Positions 34,648 through 38,240 of a DNA stretch of 38,240 nt are shown in pieces. The stretch comes from Sulfitobacter sp. (GTDB lineage Bacteria; Pseudomonadota; Alphaproteobacteria; Rhodobacterales; Rhodobacteraceae). A model generated the notes under the pieces. It was given only the letters and a program-made list of their open reading frames with translations. It was not told the origin of the DNA and did no database searches. A program made the position numbers and the translations under genes. The number at the start of each line of letters is the position of its first letter. The stretch's first letter is position 1. Location of the stretch: the NCBI GenBank assembly GCA_017854855.1, contig JAFMGZ010000027.1, forward strand, positions 1-38,240. The letters run 5' to 3'.

Positions 34648-35754
34648 ATGAGCGCCAGTGCCATCCATAGCGCCGAAGACGCCCGCCGCCTTGCGCGGCG
34701 GCGACTGCCGTGGATGGTGTTCGACTATATTGACGGCTCTGCCGGGGCCGAAACAGGGGCTGCGCGCAACCGTGCGGCCCTTGATGCGATCACTTTGCGC
34801 CCGCGTATCCTGCGCGATGTCAGCCAGCGGTCCTTGGCAACCACCGTCTTTGGCCAGCAGACAGAACGCCCCTTTGGCATCGCGCCCATGGGCATGTGCA
34901 ACCTGTCTGCACCTGGTGCGGATCTGATGCTGGCGCGGCTTGCCGCCAAGCATAAGGTGCCCCATGGGGTGTCCACCGTGGCCTCAACCCCGATGGAAAA
35001 GATCTTGGAAGTGGCCGAAGGTCATGCCTGGTTCCAGCTTTATTTCACCGGCGATGGGACGGGCACATTTAAACTGGTAGAGCGCGCCAAGGCGGCTGGA
35101 TACAAGACGCTGGTGTTGACCGTCGATGTGCCCGAAGTGGGCCGCCGCCCGCGCGAATTGCGCCATGGCTTCAAGATGCCTTTCCGCATCGGCCCGCGCC
35201 AGTTCATCGATTTCGCATTGCATCCGCGCTGGTCCATCGCCGGGCTGATCCACGGCAAGCCGCAGATGGCGAATTTTGAGATGGACGGCTATGATTTCGA
35301 CCGCACCGAAAGCCGTGCCAAGGCGGATTGGGACACGCTGGCCCGCTTGCGAGATGCCTGGCCCGGTCATCTGGTCGTCAAAGGCGTGCTGGATGTCGAC
35401 GATGCGCTGCAGCTGCAAAGGGCAGGGGTGGATGCCATACAGGTCTCAAGCCATGGGGCACGCCAACTTGAGGCGGCACCGGCACCGATTGACATGCTCC
35501 CCCGGATGCGCGCCGCACTGGGGCCTGATTTTCCACTGTTCTTCGACAGCGGTCTGCGCTCTGGCGAAGATGCGCTCAAGGCACTTGTGGCCGGGGCTGA
35601 TTTCGTCTTTTTCGGGCGGATCTTGCAATTTGCCATGGCCGCTGGGGGCGATCCGGGGCTGGCGCAATTGTGGCGCGTCCTGACCGATGAGATGAGTATT
35701 GCCATGGCACAGACCGGCATGACCTGCATCAAGGATGCGCATCAGGACGCCTAG
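34648..35754 (+). CDS. slcD: FMN-dependent alpha-hydroxy acid dehydrogenase, probable sulfolactate dehydrogenase
   Basis: Predicted to oxidise sulfolactate to sulfopyruvate, linking HpsN to ComDE. The protein is 368 aa, of the L-lactate dehydrogenase/glycolate oxidase family. FYDYIDG-like VFDYIDGSAG is near 24-33; Lys245 (VVKGV), His269 and Arg272 (SSHGARQLE, normally SNHGGRQLD) and DSGLRSGEDAL give the active site. Such enzymes feed electrons to the membrane chain. (R)-Sulfolactate has the spatial arrangement of L-lactate because sulfur changes the CIP order, which suits an L-hydroxy-acid enzyme. It starts directly after the comE stop without a gap. SlcD is known in Roseovarius nubinhibens; the substrate here is from context. 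Confidence 0.78.
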   Translation: MSASAIHSAEDARRLARRRLPWMVFDYIDGSAGAETGAARNRAALDAITLRPRILRDVSQRSLATTVFGQQTERPFGIAPMGMCNLSAPGADLMLARLAAKHKVPHGVSTVASTPMEKILEVAEGHAWFQLYFTGDGTGTFKLVERAKAAGYKTLVLTVDVPEVGRRPRELRHGFKMPFRIGPRQFIDFALHPRWSIAGLIHGKPQMANFEMDGYDFDRTESRAKADWDTLARLRDAWPGHLVVKGVLDVDDALQLQRAGVDAIQVSSHGARQLEAAPAPIDMLPRMRAALGPDFPLFFDSGLRSGEDALKALVAGADFVFFGRILQFAMAAGGDPGLAQLWRVLTDEMSIAMAQTGMTCIKDAHQDA

Positions 35755-35762
35755 GTCCTGAT
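35741..35762 (+). terminator. Stem-loop over the slcD stop codon
   Basis: ATCAGGAC (35741-35748) and GTCCTGAT (35755-35762) form a perfect 8-bp stem with a 6-nt loop that contains the slcD TAG. No T tract follows. It probably marks the end of the sulfonate operon. Confidence 0.45.
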
Positions 35763-35942
35763 AAGACCCTGACCCCCAAAATCCGGCCTGAAATTAAACA
35801 TTTCAACGCGTTAAGCGATGCGTTACAGACCAGCTATTCCCAGGCACGCTTGAAAAAAGACTGTTTGTCATTTTGGCATCGTGTAAGCTTGGCCGTGGAT
35901 ACATCTGCACAAGACGATATTCGGAGCTCTAGGAGGATCTAC

Positions 35943-37022
35943 ATGACCCATCTGCAACATCTTCGGCACCTGCTGCTGAGAGGTCTGTTTGCCGTGATGC
36001 TGAGCACTGTCATGCTTGGTCAGAGTGCAAATGCGCAGACCGATCCGTTTGAACGCGGCTGGACATTGCAGCCCGAGATGTCGAGCCTGAATTTTCAGTC
36101 CGTGAAAAAGCAGACGGTGGTCGAATCCAGTGGATTTGCCACCATGGAAGGCACAATCGGCCCTGATGGGCAAACCGAAGTCGTGGTTTTGCTGGATTCG
36201 GTCGATACCAAGATTGACCTGCGCAATGTTCGGATGCGGTTTTTGTTCTTTGAGACATTCAACTTTCCAACGGCTACCATCACAACCAAACTGGATGCCG
36301 CCCTGTTGGACGATCTTGCCACGCTGCGCCGTAAGACGATCCCAATCACTTATTCCCTGAACCTTCACGGCGTCAGCCAGACCCTGCAAGCGGAGGTGAC
36401 TGCAACGCTTTTGGGGCCTGACCTTGTCTCTGTGACCGCCAGAACGCCGATTTCCATCAGCGTATCTGATTTTGACCTGATGGGCGGATTGGCAAAACTG
36501 GAAGAGGCCGCCAGCGTGGACATCATCCCGTCGGCCACGGTTTCGTTTGATTTTGTCTTTGCCCGCAACAGCACCACCGCACAGGTTGCACCTGTACAGG
36601 CCCCCCGGGTGGCCCCCGCGTCAGCGGCTCTGGAGGCGGAGGGTGATTTTGACAGTGAAGCCTGCAAAGGCAGGTTTGAAATCCTGTCGCGCACCGGAAA
36701 CATCTATTTTCAGTCGGGTTTTTCGCGGCTGGAAGACCGAAGCGAGCCGTTGCTGAACAGTCTGGCCGATATCGTGGCGCGTTGCCCTGACATGGTGATC
36801 GAAATTGGTGGCTACACGGATTCCATTGGCAGCGCCGCATCAAACCAACGCCTGTCAGAGGCGCGCGCAGGCTCAGTCACCCGCTTTTTGCTGGCCCGCA
36901 ACATCCCCGCTGACCGGTTGATCAGCAAGGGATACGGTGAGGAAAATCCCGTCGCCAGCAATGACACCGCCGAAGGACAAGCCAAAAACCGCAGGATCGA
37001 ATTCAAGGTATTGAGCAACTAG
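35943..37022 (+). CDS. Exported YceI-like and OmpA-like fusion protein
   Basis: The protein is 359 aa. A signal peptide (about 1-31, cleavage after ANA) is followed by a YceI-like lipocalin-type domain (about 38-205) with the pattern of that family, and then a Pro/Ala-rich linker (about 218-235). The C-terminal part (about 250-357) is an OmpA-type peptidoglycan-binding domain: FQSGFSRL, EIGGYTDSIGS, NQRLSEARAGSV, GYGEENPVASNDTAEG, and NRRIEF. It should sit in the periplasm or outer membrane and bind the cell wall. AGGAGG before ATG 35943 fixes the start; the frame begins at 35850. The next gene starts directly after the stop (0 bp). Confidence 0.82.
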   Translation: MTHLQHLRHLLLRGLFAVMLSTVMLGQSANAQTDPFERGWTLQPEMSSLNFQSVKKQTVVESSGFATMEGTIGPDGQTEVVVLLDSVDTKIDLRNVRMRFLFFETFNFPTATITTKLDAALLDDLATLRRKTIPITYSLNLHGVSQTLQAEVTATLLGPDLVSVTARTPISISVSDFDLMGGLAKLEEAASVDIIPSATVSFDFVFARNSTTAQVAPVQAPRVAPASAALEAEGDFDSEACKGRFEILSRTGNIYFQSGFSRLEDRSEPLLNSLADIVARCPDMVIEIGGYTDSIGSAASNQRLSEARAGSVTRFLLARNIPADRLISKGYGEENPVASNDTAEGQAKNRRIEFKVLSN

Positions 37023-38240
37023 ATGATCACAGGTTTTTCGCCTAAAGGTAGAAGGGGCAACCGTGCCTTCGGTTTCTGCACTGTTTTGACCCTGCTGGTG
37101 CTGTGGTTCGGGGCCGCAACGGCCCAGACACTGGAACCGCGCATTGCCTTGATCGTCGGAAATGAGGCCTACAGCGCTGTATCGGCCCTCGACAATCCGG
37201 TGTCGGATGCGGAATTGATGGCGCAAACCCTCGAAAGTCATGGATTTACGGTAACTCTGTTGACCGACGCCGATCAGATTGGGTTGAACCGCGCGATTGC
37301 GCAATTTGGTCGGGATCTGCGCGAGGCAGGGCAGGAAGCCACCGGTCTTTTCTATTACGCAGGTCATGCTGTGCAGTCGTTTGGATCAAACTTTCTGCTG
37401 CCTGTGGATGCGGCCTTGACTGATGCTGCTGATCTCAGTCTTGTTGCTGTCCCGGCGCAGGCAGTCCTGCGACAGATGTTCTCGGCCAAGAACAAGACCA
37501 ATATCGTGATTTTTGATGCCTGCCGGAACAATCCTTTTTCTGCGATCCCGGATCTGAATGATAATGGTCTGGCAGAGATGAAATCGCCTACCGGAACGTT
37601 TTTGTCCTATTCGACAGCGCCCGGTGCCGTGGCTTTGGACGGGTTGGAGGGCAACAGCCCCTTTACCAAGGCATTGGCTGCGCAGATCCCTGTGCCCGGC
37701 GTCCCGATCGAACAGGTATTCAAGAACGTGCGCATTGAGGTGATCGAAAAAACCAATGGCCAGCAAACCCCTTGGGATACCTCGTCATTGACGGGGGATT
37801 TTGTTTTCGCGGCCGCACCGCTGAACGTTCAGGCGGATCTGTCTGAGGCGGAGCGATGGGCCGCCATTCGCGACAGCACTGACCCTGTGCCGGTTGTTGT
37901 TTTCATGCGCGACTATCCCGAGGGTGTTCACATGGCTGAGGCGCGCGCGCTGTTGGACAAGATCATCAACGCAGAGCTGGGACCGAATACCGCAAATACG
38001 CAGACGCTTGCCCCGATAAAAACGCCCGTGCCGGCGGCGCAACCAGAAGATCCCTCTGCCGAACAGCAACGTTTGATCAGCATCGCACAAGCATCGGGGA
38101 AAGCGGAGGATTATCAAGCGTACCTCTCGGCCTTCCCGCAGGGTACCTATGCCGAACTGGCCGCTTTCGAGTTGAAAATACTTGAGGAAAAGTCAGCGCG
38201 CGCAGCATCTGCTGGCACGGGCACGGGCACGGGCACGGGC
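37023..38240 (+). CDS. Exported caspase-like (peptidase C14) protein, C-terminus cut by window
   Basis: The open frame from ATG 37023 is 406 codons to the window end with no stop. A signal peptide (about 1-35, FCTVLTLLVLWFGAATAQ) is followed by a caspase p20-like domain (about 39-265): RIALIVGNEAY, DNPVSDAELMAQTL, the catalytic His115 in YYAGH and Cys167 in IFDACRNNP. Both dyad residues are intact. Two short helical repeats follow, W-x-IRDSTDP...FMRDYPEG (near 279-301) and LISIAQAS...YLSAFPQGTYAE (near 351-378), then a Gly-Thr repeat at the edge. It is presumably periplasmic. It follows the YceI-OmpA gene without a gap and likely works with it; the substrate is unknown. Confidence 0.85.
   Translation, partial: MITGFSPKGRRGNRAFGFCTVLTLLVLWFGAATAQTLEPRIALIVGNEAYSAVSALDNPVSDAELMAQTLESHGFTVTLLTDADQIGLNRAIAQFGRDLREAGQEATGLFYYAGHAVQSFGSNFLLPVDAALTDAADLSLVAVPAQAVLRQMFSAKNKTNIVIFDACRNNPFSAIPDLNDNGLAEMKSPTGTFLSYSTAPGAVALDGLEGNSPFTKALAAQIPVPGVPIEQVFKNVRIEVIEKTNGQQTPWDTSSLTGDFVFAAAPLNVQADLSEAERWAAIRDSTDPVPVVVFMRDYPEGVHMAEARALLDKIINAELGPNTANTQTLAPIKTPVPAAQPEDPSAEQQRLISIAQASGKAEDYQAYLSAFPQGTYAELAAFELKILEEKSARAASAGTGTGTGTG
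38214..38240 (+). repeat. GGCACG hexanucleotide tandem repeat, in frame (Gly-Thr)
   Basis: Four and a half copies of GGCACG run to the window edge in the caspase-like gene, encoding Gly-Thr repeats. A six-base unit changes length in frame, giving a linker of variable length rather than phase switching. The full length lies beyond the window. Confidence 0.85.

Noticed and set aside
1..38240. CRISPR arrays, insertion sequences and prophage genes
   Set aside because: No regularly spaced direct repeats, transposase, terminal inverted repeats or phage genes were found.

Overview
The window looks like a chromosome or chromid segment of a marine Roseobacter-group alphaproteobacterium (Rhodobacterales). 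The base composition is GC-rich and most same-strand neighbours overlap by ATGA. The gene content is typical of that group: FnrL, a cbb3 oxidase with its ccoGHIS-hemN partners, a ChoXWV choline importer, TRAP transporters and organosulfonate catabolism. This placement is inferred from gene content, not from a marker gene.

Layout. (1) 1-632: left edge with the start of a MobC-like mobilisation gene, then about 470 bp without a convincing gene. (2) 633-8052: a complete five-step histidine utilisation locus. hutI-hutH-hutG-hutU run leftward and hutF-hutC run rightward from one shared promoter that holds a HutC-type palindrome. Histidine goes to urocanate, imidazolonepropionate, formiminoglutamate, formylglutamate and finally glutamate plus formate. 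(3) 8128-10865: a divergent pair, a gamma-glutamyltransferase-family enzyme and an acetamidase/formamidase. (4) 10868-20408: hemN, ccoS, ccoI, ccoH, ccoG, then ccoP, ccoQ, ccoO, ccoN, all leftward. This is the high-affinity cbb3 oxidase, its copper/assembly factors and anaerobic haem synthesis. Three FNR boxes match it: before ccoN, before ccoG, and inside ccoS just ahead of hemN. (5) 20607-22351: a tandem universal stress protein and fnrL, whose product should bind those boxes. (6) 22612-25554: choXWV. (7) 25559-35754: a sulfonate-catabolism island. A LacI-type regulator (HpsR-like) faces a rightward operon: a 61-aa membrane protein, three TRAP subunits, HpsN (histidinol-dehydrogenase fold), an SDR, a zinc alcohol dehydrogenase, a UspA protein, sulfopyruvate decarboxylase ComDE and an FMN sulfolactate dehydrogenase (SlcD). 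(8) 35943-38240: a YceI-OmpA fusion protein followed without a gap by an exported caspase-like protein that runs off the right edge in a Gly-Thr repeat.

How the genes work together. The sulfonate island reads as import of 2,3-dihydroxypropane-1-sulfonate (DHPS), interconversion of its enantiomers by the two 2-dehydrogenases, oxidation to (R)-sulfolactate by HpsN, oxidation to sulfopyruvate by SlcD, and decarboxylation to sulfoacetaldehyde by ComDE. The desulfonating enzyme (expected Xsc) is not in the window. With hut and choline uptake, this part of the replicon is devoted to scavenging algal and dissolved organic N, S and C compounds. The cbb3/FnrL block handles low-oxygen respiration.

The least explained items are the 61-aa membrane protein heading the DHPS operon, related 12-bp repeat tracts inside ccoS and ccoI, the FNR box within ccoS, and the YceI-OmpA/caspase pair.
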